From positions 146,155,734 through 146,219,733 of the forward strand of contig CM043958.1 of NCBI GenBank assembly GCA_014529385.2: 64,000 nt of DNA. Direction: 5' to 3'. The position numbers were made by a program, and so were the translations under genes. Positions 39,971 through 51,600 of this stretch are shown one piece after another. This DNA is from Adiantum capillus-veneris. Its lineage: Eukaryota; Streptophyta; Polypodiopsida; Polypodiales; Pteridaceae. A model generated the notes under the pieces. That model had not been told where the DNA came from. It did not search any database and saw nothing but the letters and a program-made list of their open reading frames with translations. Within the stretch, counting starts at the first letter, position 1; every line of letters begins with the position of its first letter.

Positions 39971-40491
39971 AAAGTTGCAGATTTCCAGTTTTTCAGCACA
40001 GAACTCTTCCAATAGCTCTTTTAAGTGCTCAGCAACAATCAGTTACACAGAAAATTTTTCTGAACTTTGTTTATTGCATATTTCACTACCAAAGCGACTT
40101 TTTTCAGTGATCTAACATGCAATCAAACACATCAAGCAAATAGAACACCAATTGATAGCTCTAGATCAGGATCAAATCAGGCCCTACCTAAGCTACTTCT
40201 AATCATAAAATGGATTTTTTGCAATTGAAAATATAAAGAGATTTACTACCACACAAGGAGTAGCAAATGCTTTTTATGTCAACAACCACTTAAACACCAT
40301 CAAAAACAATCTAATCTAAGCTAAACTAAAAACACTGTCAACACGGAAGACCCAGAAATACCCCACTTCCTAGTATCTCTAAAGACCTTCGGAGTCCACC
40401 ACTCCTAGATCTTTTCTAACTAAAGTATACAAAGTATGTTATACGACTCACCTCATAGGATTAGTCTAAGGTCACCTACTTAGGGCTCTCG

Positions 40492-40509
40492 TCCCCGGCA
40501 ACGGCGCCA
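40492..40509 (-). promoter_or_regulatory. primer-binding site of G1b
   Basis: The minus strand reads TGGCGCCGTTGCCGGGGA, two bases (TT) after the 5' LTR end. Confidence 0.92.
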
Positions 40510-40511
40510 AA

Positions 40512-41446
40512 TGTTAAGGCGGTTACGCCGCTAGCGGAAGCTAAATAGCGAGAACTCAACCAACAACAGAATTTGTCAGACGAGGACGGAGCTTGACCCG
40601 CAGGCACATGGAAACAACTAGGTGGGTGTCAAATCACCTACTCGACCTTCTAATGACAATCACTACTAAGGAAATCAAATCTAAGTTCTAAAATACGCAA
40701 GTGACTGAAATCCGTACTACGAACGAATGCTATTTGAAACAGGATCTAGAATCATCGAATCGATCTCAAACTCAAGGGGAAGTCTATACACTAGGTAAGA
40801 ACAACACCCTGAAGACTTGAACTGCGAAATCAACCTATAATCACTCCGTGCGGTAAACGCGTATGAAGACAGGCCGAAAAATACAGGTGACCGAAACTTG
40901 ACCCCGATGGTACGAATGTGTAGCTCTACTCGTTGTGGTTCTATAGATATGCTGCACGCTCTATTCCGACACACGAGTTGGAAGAAAACTCACACCGAAG
41001 CTCGTAGGAACTTACCACACGTAGAAGCCGATAGCGCGCACTCTTGGTATCTGTGCGTAGCTCTCACCGTTGCTAACGCAATGGTGGTGTCGCTTCTCCA
41101 ATGGCGGTCCCGTAGCTCGCGTAGCAAGGAGATAAGACTCTCTCTCTCTCTCTCTCTCAGACACAGTCACGACGCTCAAAAACTCCCTTTGATTAATAAT
41201 TGAATCTCTTTTAGGTTACAAAACTTTGGCTTATATACCTCAGCCTTGGAGGTGAAAACATCTCTAATTATTTACATCAGCAGGTGAAATTACGTCGGGA
41301 TTACAAGCTGGAAACTCAATTGAGTCCTGTTACTTAATGAATGGCTCAAATCAAAATTAAATGTCGGAAAGACATTTATTACAATCAATGGTTACAAAAT
41401 GATGGGTGTGAGCAAAAATGCGGTGTGATCCTCTGCTGGCTCAACA
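40512..41446 (-). repeat. 5' LTR of G1b (935 bp)
   Basis: Nearly identical to 27656-28591. TATA-like GTATATAAGCC on the minus strand at about 41229-41240 places the transcription start about 230 bp into the LTR. The dyad half copy ACGCGTATGAAGAC is at 40857-40870, inside the transcribed R-U5 part. Confidence 0.96.
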
Positions 41447-41657
41447 GAGAGAGAGCTTGAAAATATCTATATATTGTTGGATGGAAGTAGAAGCTCATTG
41501 GACCCCTCTTTAGCCCAACCAATAGCATTCAAGCACACCATGTGGTTAAGCATAGGGAGAGTGACATGTGTCCCATGTGCCCTTTGGGAAAAGGGGTGCC
41601 CTTTGGGTGAGTGGAAGGTTAGGTCAATAATTCCCCTAACTTTGGGACTTTCATACT

Positions 41658-41848
41658 TAGGAAGCTTCTCAAGCAACTTCCTCATTAAGTTTGTAGGGTC
41701 TCTTTTTTACTCAAGCACCTTACCCCCCATGCATAGGAAGATTCTCAAGCAACTTCCTCATTAAGTTTGTAGGGTCTCTTTTTGACTCAAGCACCTTACC
41801 CCCCATGCATAGGAAGCTTCTCAAGCAACTTCCTCATCAAGTTTGTAG
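41658..41848. repeat. 76 bp tandem repeat in the Gypsy E LTR
   Basis: Units begin TAGGAAG at 41658, 41734 and 41810 (period 76). The array continues after the TIR insertion at 42709-42785. The other LTR has about 2.6 units starting at 49567, 49642 and 49718. Confidence 0.92.
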
Positions 41849-42708
41849 CCCAGGGGATTTACTCTATATACAAAACGGGACACCACCTGCGAGCGGACAA
41901 CTTTGATAAAACCCCTATATACGACTCATATTAGGGAACATGACCCCCCTTTCTACGCTTATACGACAATCAATGCAGAAAAATAGCATACCCCTATCTT
42001 ACATCTAAAATTTAGGCCTCACATGATCTAACAGAGTAAAACTAGTCAAAGAGCGTGTAGCATAGTGACTGGCAACATACTAAGGAACCACTTCTGTTGA
42101 TAAATAGATGTACCATCTATTTGTCTTAGTTTGAATTTCAAATTATGTGCCCATTCAACCTGCACTCTAGCTACTCGTCCAAATCCGACCCATCTAAATA
42201 ACTCAAAAAACATGGTTATAAAGTTGTGTTAGATTCTCCATGTAAATTTGCATCTATACAAACACTTTATAGCTTTCATCCCTCAACAATTGAACTATAC
42301 TCACAAAACAAGCAATTGATACAAAGAAGTTTTAGTTCTTGCATATATCTTTGCATCTATACAAACTCTTTGTAGCTTTCATCCCTCAGCAATTGAACTA
42401 TACTCACATAAAACAAGCAATTGATACAAAGCAATTTTAGTTCTTGCATGTATCTTTGTAAATATTGACTCACAAGTTTGAGGGAAGGCTCTTTTGGAAA
42501 GCCATGAGTTTGAACACTCTCATTTTTTCCTTTTCTCACTTCTCCCCCACCCCACCCAATAAATATGATACCCCCTCCCTTATTTTTAAGCTTAGAGATA
42601 AATTATTGGGGGCCTACCCCTAACTTATACACTTATGTAACTTGTTAAAAAACCCCCCTCCCCTACACTTACGTGGTGCGGTAAGTTTTCCATGGTGAAT
42701 CCCCGGGG
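41849..42708. mobile_element. 860 bp non-autonomous DNA transposon with TIRs
   Basis: Flanked by TTTGTAG on both sides (41842-41848 and 42709-42715), a segment present only once in the matching LTR. Ends are inverted: left CCCAGGGGATT, right (reverse complement) CCCCGGGGATT, one mismatch in 11. No transposase frame inside. An internal tandem duplication of about 105 bp lies at 42250-42459. The duplication could be read as 8 bp (GTTTGTAG) if the last G belongs to the target, which would suit a hAT element, but the superfamily is undecided. Confidence 0.8.
42250..42459. repeat. two-unit tandem duplication inside the TIR element
   Basis: Units of about 103-107 bp beginning CATCTATACAAAC, ending TCTTGCATATATCTTTG / TCTTGCATGTATCTTTG, with a handful of differences. 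Confidence 0.85.
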
Positions 42709-42840
42709 TTTGTAGGGTCTCTTTTTTACTCAAGCACCTTACCCCCCATGCATAGGAAGCTTCTCAAGCAACTTCCTCATTAAGTATGATAAGTACCTCA
42801 AGTACCTTAGTCATCAAGCATGACAAGCACCTTAGGTGGA

Positions 42841-42998
42841 GTTCCCACCGCAAGCTCAGCCCTAGCTTGCCTAAGGTCAAAGGCAAGTTTAGGTCGGGTT
42901 CCCACCTCAAGCTCAGCCCTAGCTTGCCTAAGGTCAAGGGTAAGTTTAGGTTGGGTTCCTACCTCAAGCTCAGCCCTTAGCTTGCTTAAGGTCAAAGG
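42841..42998. repeat. 57 bp tandem repeat in the Gypsy E LTR
   Basis: Units begin GTTCCCACC at 42841 and 42898 and GTTCCTACC at 42955, containing CTCAGCCCTAGCTTGCCTAA. Shortened versions lie in the other LTR at about 49806-49937. Confidence 0.9.
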
Positions 42999-43359
42999 AC
43001 TTTTAACACTAACCATATTTAATGAAGCCAACCCTAAGGTCTTTTAAGCTCCATTAGTTGCACGTTGCTCTTTGATAGACTACCTCATTTTGAACTCGTA
43101 TTGAGATGTAACCATCTCTCCTCTTGGTCCCCTGCTAAGATAAGTTTAGAAGCACTTATTGCACATTGCTCTTTGGTAGACCGTCTCCTTTTGGACCAGT
43201 ATTGAGATGCAACCATCTCTCCTTTTGTTCCCCTGCTGAGATAGGTCTAGAAGCACATGTCTCAATTCCAACCCTTGTTCCCGTTTATTCTCTCACATTA
43301 AATGATCAGTTTAATATGAGAAAATCATTTGGGTAAGCTAGATATTATATTTTATGACA

Positions 43360-43372
43360 TTACCTCTCTCTT
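43360..43372 (-). promoter_or_regulatory. polypurine tract of Gypsy E
   Basis: The minus strand reads AAGAGAGAGGTAA directly before the 3' LTR. Confidence 0.75.
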
Positions 43373-43699
43373 GAAATCATAGTCGTCCTCGACTATGAGG
43401 TAGAGAAGTTAAATCCTACTCAATAGTCCATGTTACTTAGCGGGTAGAGGATCCCTTTTTACCCTTCGATGTCATTCCAAGATGGATGATTAATCCATTT
43501 GGTGCTTGGGAGACGTAGTTTCCGCAAGCATGTCTGCTCTTTAGTCCATATCATACTTCCAAAGTAGAGTGACAAGTTCTACTTGGTGTTTGGGAGACGC
43601 CGTCACCACAAACATGATCCTAAGCATGCATACTTCTTAAATTTGTTTACAATAAAAGAGAACTAGTCTTATGAGACAAAAACATTGTTCATTTAAAAT

Positions 43700-46600
43700 G
43701 CATTTTCATATGCTTACTCTAGTGCAGCATTGTAAGCATTGACAAGGTTCATATTATCCTCAAGTTAGGTTCTTTGCATCCATCTAGCATCTTTAAAAGG
43801 ATAATTCTTTAACTTAATAAGATAACATCAGATAATCTTACTGTTTCTTAATACTTTGTCTTCACGTCATAGGATGGACTCAGATTGAAGTACTTCTTCT
43901 TTATCTTTGATTTTTGGAGGGTCTGCAACTATTGCTTCTTTTGATGGCGCTCCTTTGTAAGGCTTACGTAGGCTCTCATGGAAAGCATTGTGTATGAGCC
44001 AATGGTTGGGCAACATTAATTGATAATCCATCTCATTGATTGGCTTAAAAATTTAAAAAGGACCATAGTATCTTTTTTCTAGTTTAGCATAATACTCTTG
44101 GTTGTCCAAAGGATTCTTGCTCGTAGTATGCCTTAGATGAGCCTTGAGAAAATTTAGCAAGACCCAATCATTTTCCTTAAAGGCTAAGGCTCTTCTGTGC
44201 TTAATAGCAGCAACCCTTTTTGCCTTTCCTGTGAGATGGATATAACCCCTTTAATCTTTGGAAAAGATTCTTGTAGGTCTCAGTTATATTCATCAGCAAC
44301 AAAGACCTTCCCATGTACTTTAAGTATTAAGGACTTTTGGATCTTCCCTCTATAACCTCAAAAGGTACTTTCCCCATAGAAGTATGTACAATATCATTGT
44401 ACGCATACTCTATAAGAGGTAGGTACTTCCATCATTGAGAACATTGTTCTACTTCCATGACATAGGCTTTTAGTATATCAAGAATCGTTAGATTTCTTAT
44501 TTCACTTTGGTCATCTGGTTGTGGATGATAGGCCAAAAAAGAAATTTAATCTAATTCCTAGATTCTCAAAGATACCTTTCTAGAAATCACTCATCATTCT
44601 AGAATCTTTGTCCGACACTATGGATGTTGGCAAGCTATGATACTTGAAAATTTGAGATATGAAGAGGCTTGCCAGTTGATGTGCCTTAATAGTATTTTTG
44701 ACAGGCATAGAGTGTGTTTTCTTGTTAAGCCTGTCGACTGAAACAATCCAAGTTGCTTCCCTCGATCAAATTTCAACTTTTGGTATACCACGCATTTTGA
44801 AACTTACTATGGTATGTTTAATTTTCATGGTAGACCAACAGAAATACATTTCTACTCCTCGAAGAGTAGACTATGGAATCCCTCTTTGCCCCGCATAAGG
44901 AGAAGTATGGGATTCATACATGACTTTCTTATTGTATGGGTGAGTAACAGATAGCTTATTGTTGTTTAGAAGATAACCATCCTCCAAGGTGAATGGTTCT
45001 TTTTTCTTCGCTAATGCAATGGTTGTAATTACATACTTAAAGTCTCGGTCAGTAGCATACTCATGTATCATAAAAGATAGATCATTGTGAGTTGCTATAG
45101 ACACCACATTTACCCTTGGTCATTGTGAAAGTGCATCGACCTCTTGATTGTGCTTGCCAACAATGTGAGCAATATGAAATTTAAATTGCAGAAGAAAATT
45201 TTCCCACCTCATTTGTTTGTCGGAGAGCTTGGTTTGCATCATGAAGTTCTTGAGACTTTGTGATCCATTTGTAGGTTGAATGAAGTCCCCAAAAGATAGT
45301 GTTTCCACGTGTTTAGGGCATATAGAATAGCTAGTAGCTCTTTTTTGTATTTGACCAATACTCAATTATCAAAGTCATCTTTGACTCTCATATGCTATGG
45401 CATGCCCTTCTTGAAGCAAAATAGCTTGAAGGCAATCACCACAATCATCACATTGGACCTCAAATGTCGTTGAGAGATCTAATAGTGTGAGCACACGTTG
45501 AGAGATAAGCTTCTTTCACTTTTGCAGTCCATGAATACTTAGTTCTTTTTTGTTAAGTCATGTAATAGATCTGCTATTAGCGAGATTTTTTTTTTAATGC
45601 ATCAATAGTATGCACACATACCTATGAAGTTTCGTACCTCCTGTAGATTCCTTGGATTAGGCCATCCTTTTATTATCTCTAAATTTGTTGGATCCATACG
45701 GGTGCTATCTTTAGAGATAATGTGACCTAAATATTGAATCTCTTGTAGGAAAAATTCACTTTTCTTTTGATTAATGAAAATATTATTCTCTCTCACAACT
45801 TGAAAGATTACCTGGAGGTGTCGCTTGTACTCTTCAAGAGAATTTGAATGGCCTGAAGATTTTTGTCCATCATGAGTTTGAATGCGTCTGGAGCATTTGT
45901 CAAGCCAAAACATGTAATTTATCAAATAGATCTTCTACCCACGGCACGGGAAATCTATTTTTGATAGTGATCTTATTTAGTGCTCTATAGTCAACACACG
46001 TGTGATATGTGTTGTTTTTCTTTTGCACTAAAAGAAATGGTGAACAAAATGGAGAGGAGCTAGACCTCACCATCCCTTTTTCCACCAATTCATGCACTTT
46101 CCTCATGAGCTCCTCTTGTTGAGCTTGTGAAACTCGATAAGGAGGCTTGTTAGTCACTAAGCTTCCTGGTAGGAGCTCAATTGCATGGTCATCATCCCTC
46201 ATTTTAGAGGTAGCTCACTAGGGATGTCATCAATGAAAACATCTTGGGATCCATTTAGGAAATTAGACAACTCTAATTCCTCTTAATTACCTTTAATGCA
46301 AGGATATGGTGTTCCCCAACTCATTAGCATCTATGTACTTGCTCTTTTCCTTGTAGGTGAAGTAGATTCTCCTTTCAAGGAAATTCATGTTGGAAGCCGT
46401 GCGGTTAAACCATGGTGCCCCAAAAATAACATTCTCATGTTTGAGAGGGGAGATGAAGAAATACTTTTGTTCCACGTAGCTTTGGACATGAAGCCTTAAT
46501 TTTCCAATTAATGAAGTAACTGAGACGTCTTGTCCCTTGATAGCTCCATTGGCTTTCAATGCATCTCGCATCTCGTGGGCTTGTATGCGTAGCTTAGTGG

Positions 46601-46830
46601 TCAACTCCGTGGATATGAAATTGTGAGTTGAACCAGGGTCAAACAAATTAAAGGCATCATGCTCTTTCATCTTTCCCCAAGCATAGGAAAGGGAGAAATC
46701 CTTGGCTCAATGAGCATCCTCTTTTGGAGCTTCAAACATAGAGACTCTAGGAGTCTCATTACGGGCAATTCTCTTGGGGCAAGGACGATAACCATGGCCT
46801 TGCTCCCTACACTTAAAGCATTTGTGGTCC
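43700..46830 (-). pseudogene. Gypsy E pol with chromodomain-like end, decayed
   Basis: Protease DPGSTHNFIS lies near 46630, with DPG in place of the usual DSG. RT starts with FLLVQKKNNTYHTCVDYRAL near 46020, but the segment from LFDKLH jumps straight to FGLTNAP near 45900, and the frame then passes from MMDKNLQAIQ to SNSLEEYKRHLQ near 45840. RT motifs A and C with the catalytic Asp residues are therefore both missing. YLGHIISKD and NFIGMCAYY follow. RNase H end FHIAHIVGKHNQEVDAL is near 45130-45190. Integrase finger and core remnants (SVDRLNKKTHSMPV near 44740, SIVSDKDSRM near 44620) are full of stops. Near 43760-43860 a chromodomain-like remnant (VLRNSKII, YPFKDARWMQ) ends pol. Confidence 0.8.
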
Positions 46831-48103
46831 TTACAAAAGGCTTCTATCTCTTTAGGAGAGAGTTTATATTTACCTTTGTAAACTCCCTTTTCCTTCGACC
46901 GATTGTTGTTGTTGTTGGAATAGCCTTGGTAAGAATTTTAGGCATTGGTTTTCCACTTGGCATCACTTTTGTCTTTATTTTCCATGGGCTTGACATTCCG
47001 TCTAGCCCCTTGTTGGAAATTAATGCACGAAGCAACCATGGTGTGGTCGATTACTTTGGTGATAGAACTAGGCCATTGAGAGTTGACATATCGGGTCATC
47101 TCTTTGGGTAATCCCGCACAAAATTGTTGCTTTTTCTCGGTAAAGTCTATCTTTTGAAAGATAGTAGCCTTGAGATGTAAATCCCAAAACTTGTCCACAT
47201 ATTTGTGGATAGACTCATGAGAGAGAAGCTTTAAACTTCACCATTTGGTAAGCACTTTGTCCTTTGCATCACTTGCAAGGAATTGCTTCATGATGGAAAC
47301 TCATAGAGTTTTCCATGTCTTTGGGGCTTCGTCGTTGACACAAAGGCTAGCCCACTATTGACGAGCCGATTTTGGAAGTGCATAACTACATGGTGTAGCT
47401 TGGAGGACTCTGTGAATCCCTCGTCTCCAAAGGCCGCATCAAATTGCTGGATGAAAGCCAATACTTTGTTGGTAGCACCAAAGGTGCCATCATAGGTGAG
47501 AAAAGAGATACTCTTTACTCCCTCTTTGAACTTCTTTAGCTTTTGTGACCTTCGCCATGCAGAATAAGATTTGCAATGTCCTCCCCTCTTGTATTATCTA
47601 GGAGAATAGCCATAGCTTTCATTGGTAGAGCAGGAAGGTGAAGAAGAAGGAGAAGAGGGTGACCTCTTTCTTGCCCTTTTCTTCCTTGGTTTCCTCTCTT
47701 CCCTTTTGGAGTGACGAGGAGAAGGACTATGGGTTAACCATTTCCTCTTGGGAGGAGTTGGCGATCGTTTAGTTCGCCTTCTTCCTGGGGCCACATCTTT
47801 GGAGGAATTTAGGGATTCATAGATTTCTTGATCTTTGGATTCCTCCTCTCGTATGGGAGAGAGTCTTCTTTTGGGGGCCTCACCAAGAGGCCTTGTAAGC
47901 TCTCTCTCCTCTTGGAGAGGAAAGGAAATCCCATAAGCACGAAGTTGTTGAGTAACTTTGGCTTGCAAAGTGGGGTTGCCCATAGCTTGTTGCAACCTAG
48001 CGACAAGATAATTAACAAACATGGGGGCATCATCATTGGCACCTTCATGTGCAAAATCAAAGTTATCAATGTTCATTCTACTCTCTTGGTTATTGTCAGC
48101 CAT
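46740..48103 (-). pseudogene. Gypsy E gag, decayed
   Basis: Start ATG at 48103 (MADNNQESRMNIDNFDF). The first 169 residues are open and end in an Arg/Ser/Lys-rich tail (SPSPRHSKREERKPRKKRARKR) before a stop near 47594. Frames then shift. A capsid remnant lies at 46938-47198 (FAGLPKEMT-like, CINFQQGARR). Zinc knuckle CFKCREQGHGYRPC (CX2CX4HX4C) is near 46785-46825. The start is about 400 bp downstream of the PBS. Confidence 0.8.
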
Positions 48104-48499
48104 GCTAATTAAACTTATGTGTTTACTTAGTGTATGCTTTGGCGATTCAAAACCTTAGTTGCTACTCCTCTTAGCCTTTGAAAATAGGCACTTATCTACA
48201 CCCACGGCTTGAATGGGTTAATTATAGAGAGTAGTGGAGTGAGTAACAAAGAAAAGTTGCCAAGGGATAGCTCCTTTTGGACTTCTTATGGCTCGATAAT
48301 GGTAAAGCCGTAGGCAATGTCTAAAAAGACTCCATTATTAAGACCAAAGCTCCCAAGGTGTGCACCATATCCCACATAGTGGGCTCAACAAAATCGATAA
48401 TAGATCCCAGTCCCACTTACCCTAATATAATTAACAAAATCAACCATTAATAGGCTACTTAAGGACCTCTCTTCTTAAGAAAGAAAAGAGAAACCATAT

Positions 48500-48511
48500 G
48501 CTTTGATACCA
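48500..48511 (-). promoter_or_regulatory. primer-binding site of Gypsy E
   Basis: The minus strand reads TGGTATCAAAGC, one base different from the common Met-tRNA type, one base after the LTR end. Confidence 0.82.
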
Positions 48512-48512
48512 A

Positions 48513-50268
48513 TGAAATGGAAATGGCCTATGAACTTTGAGAATAGTGGAATTAGGAAATTAGGTGAAGCACTTTTGTGCGATTACTTTGTGAGCATAGA
48601 GGGTGAACTTAATTGATGGTAGCAACATAAACATGCTACTTAGTTAACTTGGCATGAACAATACTTTTGCAAGGGAGAGAGTTTAGAGAACATGACAATA
48701 GTTGAGGACCGGATTCATACGGAGCCGGTCCCCCCTCCAATAGGCATTTGTATTATAGTTTCTCCCATCAAGAGAGACTTGGTACAATACAATCTTTGTG
48801 TTCCTTGTGACCTTGATGATGCAATGAAGATGAAAAGCTTCATGCATCACAAACATAACAAAAAATTTGTAGAAATCATTAACTATCCCAAGCCTTAGTC
48901 CCAAGGCCTCAAACACCTTCGAAGGTGGAGAGAGCTAGTGGGGAATGAGGGTAGGGAAGAAGAAGAAGAAACATTTCATAGGCGAAAGAAATAGTTCCTC
49001 ACTTATCATCACTCTTCTTGCTAGCATACATAATAGCATAGTAATGGAGAAGATGGCAAGCTTAATCATTGAAGGATGGCTCTTGGTTGGTTTTGCATTC
49101 CATAGCCAAGAGTGTTGGTGTAGGCTCTCACTTCTCACAATCTTGGAGAAGGAGTTTAAATTCCTCAACTTTCACCAAGTGAGAATGGATCCACAAAATG
49201 AGTGTGTGTGGTGTATATCCCCCTAGCACCCCCCGCAAGTTGCAACTTTTCCACATGTTGCAAGCTCATTGGATCCCTCTCCCCCTAGCCAATCACATGG
49301 AGCATGCATTCAAGTACATGGGTAGTCTTTGGACAAGTGTCCTCCTTGCCCCTTAGAGAGAGAGAGAGCTTGAAAATATCTATATATTGTTGGATGGAAG
49401 TAGAAGCTCATTGGACCCCTCTTTAACCCAACCAATAGCATTCAAGAACACCATGTGGTTAAGCATAGGGAGAGTGACATGTGTCCCATGTGCCCTTTGG
49501 GAAAAGGGGTACCCTTTGGGTGAGTGGAAGGTTAGGTCAATAATTTCCCTTTGGGACTTTCATGCATAGGAAGCTTCTCAAGCAACTTCCTGTTAAGTTT
49601 TTAGGGTCTCTTTTTTACTCAAGCACCTTACCCCCCATGCATGGGAAGCTTCTCAAGCAACTTCCTCATTAAGTTTGTAGGGTCTCTTTTTGACTCAAGC
49701 ACCTTACCCCCCATGCATAGGAAGCTTCTCAAGCAACTTCCTCATTAAGTATGATAAGTGCCTCAAGTACCTTAGTCATCAAGCATGACAAGCACCTTAG
49801 GTGAGTTCTCAGCCCTAGCTTGCCTAAAGTCAAAGGCAAGTTTAGGTCGGCTCAGCCCTAGCTTGCCTAAGGTCAAAGGTAAGTTTAGGTCGGGTTCCTA
49901 CCTCAAGCTCAGCCCTAGCTTGCCTTAGGTCAAAGGAGTTTAAACACTAACCATTGGAGGTCTTTAATGAAACTAACCCTAAGGTCTTTTAAGCTTCATT
50001 AGTTGCACGCTGCTCTTTGATAGACTACCTCCTTTTGGACCCGTATTTAGATGTAACCATCTCTCTTCTTGGTCCCCTGCTGAGATAAACCATCTCCTTT
50101 TGGACCCGTATTGAGATGCAACCATCTCTCCTTTTGGTCCCCTACTGATATAGGTCTAGAAGCACATGTCTCAATTCTAAGTCTTGTTCCCATTTATTCT
50201 CCCACATTAAATGGTCAGTTTAATATGAGAAAATCAATTGGGTAAGCTAGATATTAGATTTTATGAGA
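48513..50268 (-). repeat. 5' LTR of Gypsy E (1756 bp)
   Basis: Plus strand starts TGAAATGG next to the PBS and ends TTTTATGAGA, where the other LTR has TTTTATGACA (terminal CA mutated). The right half matches 41447-43359. The left half (48513-49292) has no partner in the window, because the corresponding part of the 3' LTR was lost next to Copia K2. Confidence 0.82.
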
Positions 50269-51600
50269 AAATACAACTTGAGAGCTCATAGTTTCAAATT
50301 CTTCATAATTACAGAGTGAACAAAGAGATAATGGGTTTTAAACAAGATGATGACAATCATTTTTTGTTACAAAGACTAAAAAGTCTTATCGAGCATCTCT
50401 TTTCTCGGAGCCAGAATCTGTTGTTGTTGGAATCTTCCAACAATGTATGTGCTTGTTGTACTGGTCAATGTTTGCCTCCCATCTCTGATTGTGGTTGCCA
50501 TCACTGATCTCTATGACTATGTCATCGTTTTTTTCCCAACCATGTTTATCTGAGAATCTGATCATCTATGCCTACATTTGGTTGCATTGTTGGTGTTAGT
50601 ATATATTTTGGCTTTTCCTTTTCCAACTAAATGATGAGAACCATTTGACTGAGAGCATCTGTTAGCTCTCTCTAAATGTCATCTTCTAGCATGCACAAAG
50701 GTTCAATGCTCCTCACCTTCAATGCCTAGATTTCCTTTAGTTTCCTCACCATAAGAGTTATTTTGGTCATCATCATACCCTTGTTCTTCTGCCATTGTAT
50801 TGATGTGAGCTTGATTTTTTTGTAAATGTTATGGCATCTCTCATTTATCATGTTGAGTGTCGTACAAGTGTTGTGAAGTATTGATTGACTCTGAGTTCTA
50901 ACTAAAAGATTGGTTCATGTCAAGAGCTTTAGCTCACCACCATGATCACCAATATGGAATGAGCTGGATTGCTTTGATAAGTATTCTAGTGTTAGAATCA
51001 AAGCGAATGGCCAGGTTTAGACTCTAGATGACCAAATTATAGACTCAAACTTCATATGGGCAAATGAAATATTGAGACTTCAAATGGACAATTGAACTGA
51101 AAGGAAATAGAATTCAGATTAGGTGACAGCTATAACTATATTCAAATTTAGATAGTGATACAAAGTACAAGAGTTTAGAGAACAAAGCTCTGGAATGACT
51201 AATTTGGAAAGTACAACTAATATAAGGTTAAGCACTAACTACTACTAAGATCTACAAAATACAAAGCCTCAAGTGAAGAGTCAAGAGAGTCCACAAAATG
51301 TGATTAACGGGTCCTATTTATAGGCGTTTACACTAGATTTTCACTTGTTGTAATAGTCCCACTATGTAGTAAATGGTAGTAACTCCATTGGGTAACTTGA
51401 GTGCCTTCTAGGTAAATACTTCAAAGATAAACCGTTGTCCAAGGAATCTCTAGGACTGGTTCCCACCTTCTAGATCACCCTATCCAATCACTTATATGTA
51501 GGAGAATACACTTTTGTCTACAAATGCACAATTTTGATACAAGCCCCAAAAGATCCATGATTGTATCTTAGTTATTTGGGATATTAAGAACCACATAAAG
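50269..51600 (-). mobile_element. remnant of an older LTR element, 5' end
   Basis: A gag-like start (ATG at 50795, MAEEQGYDDDQNNSYGEE, stopped after about 30 residues) lies downstream of a degenerate Met-type PBS on the minus strand (about 50971-50983, ATCAAAGC preserved). Further right, CCTATAAATAGG at 51313-51324 could be the LTR TATA box. Gypsy E is inserted at its left edge. No second LTR is visible, so this rests on signal order only. Confidence 0.42.

Larger units (their letters stand above)
39082..40491 (-). other. untranslated leader of G1b
   Basis: 1.4 kb between PBS and gag with no open frame of note. It contains four dyads at 39246-39277, 39532-39559, 39656-39685 and 39947-39970. 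It is nearly identical in layout to 2480-3877. Confidence 0.88.
27656..41446 (-). mobile_element. Ty3/Gypsy retrotransposon G1b, near-complete (13.8 kb)
   Basis: Minus strand order: 5' LTR 40512-41446, PBS 40492-40509, leader with four dyads, gag, pol with protease/RT/RNase H and integrase zinc finger, a large accessory C-terminus, polypurine tract 28592-28603, 3' LTR 27656-28591. The two LTRs differ at about six bases plus one 1-bp indel over 936 bp, so the insertion is recent. It lies inside the LTR of Gypsy E: the E LTR sequence resumes at 41447 (GAGAGAGAGCTTG). A target duplication cannot be seen because the left edge carries an extra PBS stub. G1b resembles plant Athila/Tat-type elements in PBS and length, but no search was possible. 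Confidence 0.93.
41447..43359 (-). repeat. 3' LTR of Gypsy E (inner piece)
   Basis: Matches 49356-50268 once the 860 bp insertion (41849-42708) is removed. The minus-strand start is TGTCATAAAATATAAT at 43359, right after the PPT. It contains tandem 76 bp and 57 bp repeats. Confidence 0.87.
41447..50268 (-). mobile_element. Ty3/Gypsy element E with chromodomain-like end, decayed
   Basis: Minus strand: 5' LTR 48513-50268, PBS 48500-48511, gag, protease, RT, RNase H, integrase and a chromodomain-like C-terminus, PPT 43360-43372, 3' LTR ending at 43359. The 3' LTR was split by G1b (its outer piece is at 27583-27637) and also holds an 860 bp TIR element. Many stops, and RT deletions, show it is old and dead. 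Confidence 0.88.

Noticed and set aside
41849-42708. Assignment of the TIR element to hAT
   Set aside because: An 8 bp duplication is possible, but it makes the ends unequal; the best aligned ends give 7 bp. Left unassigned.
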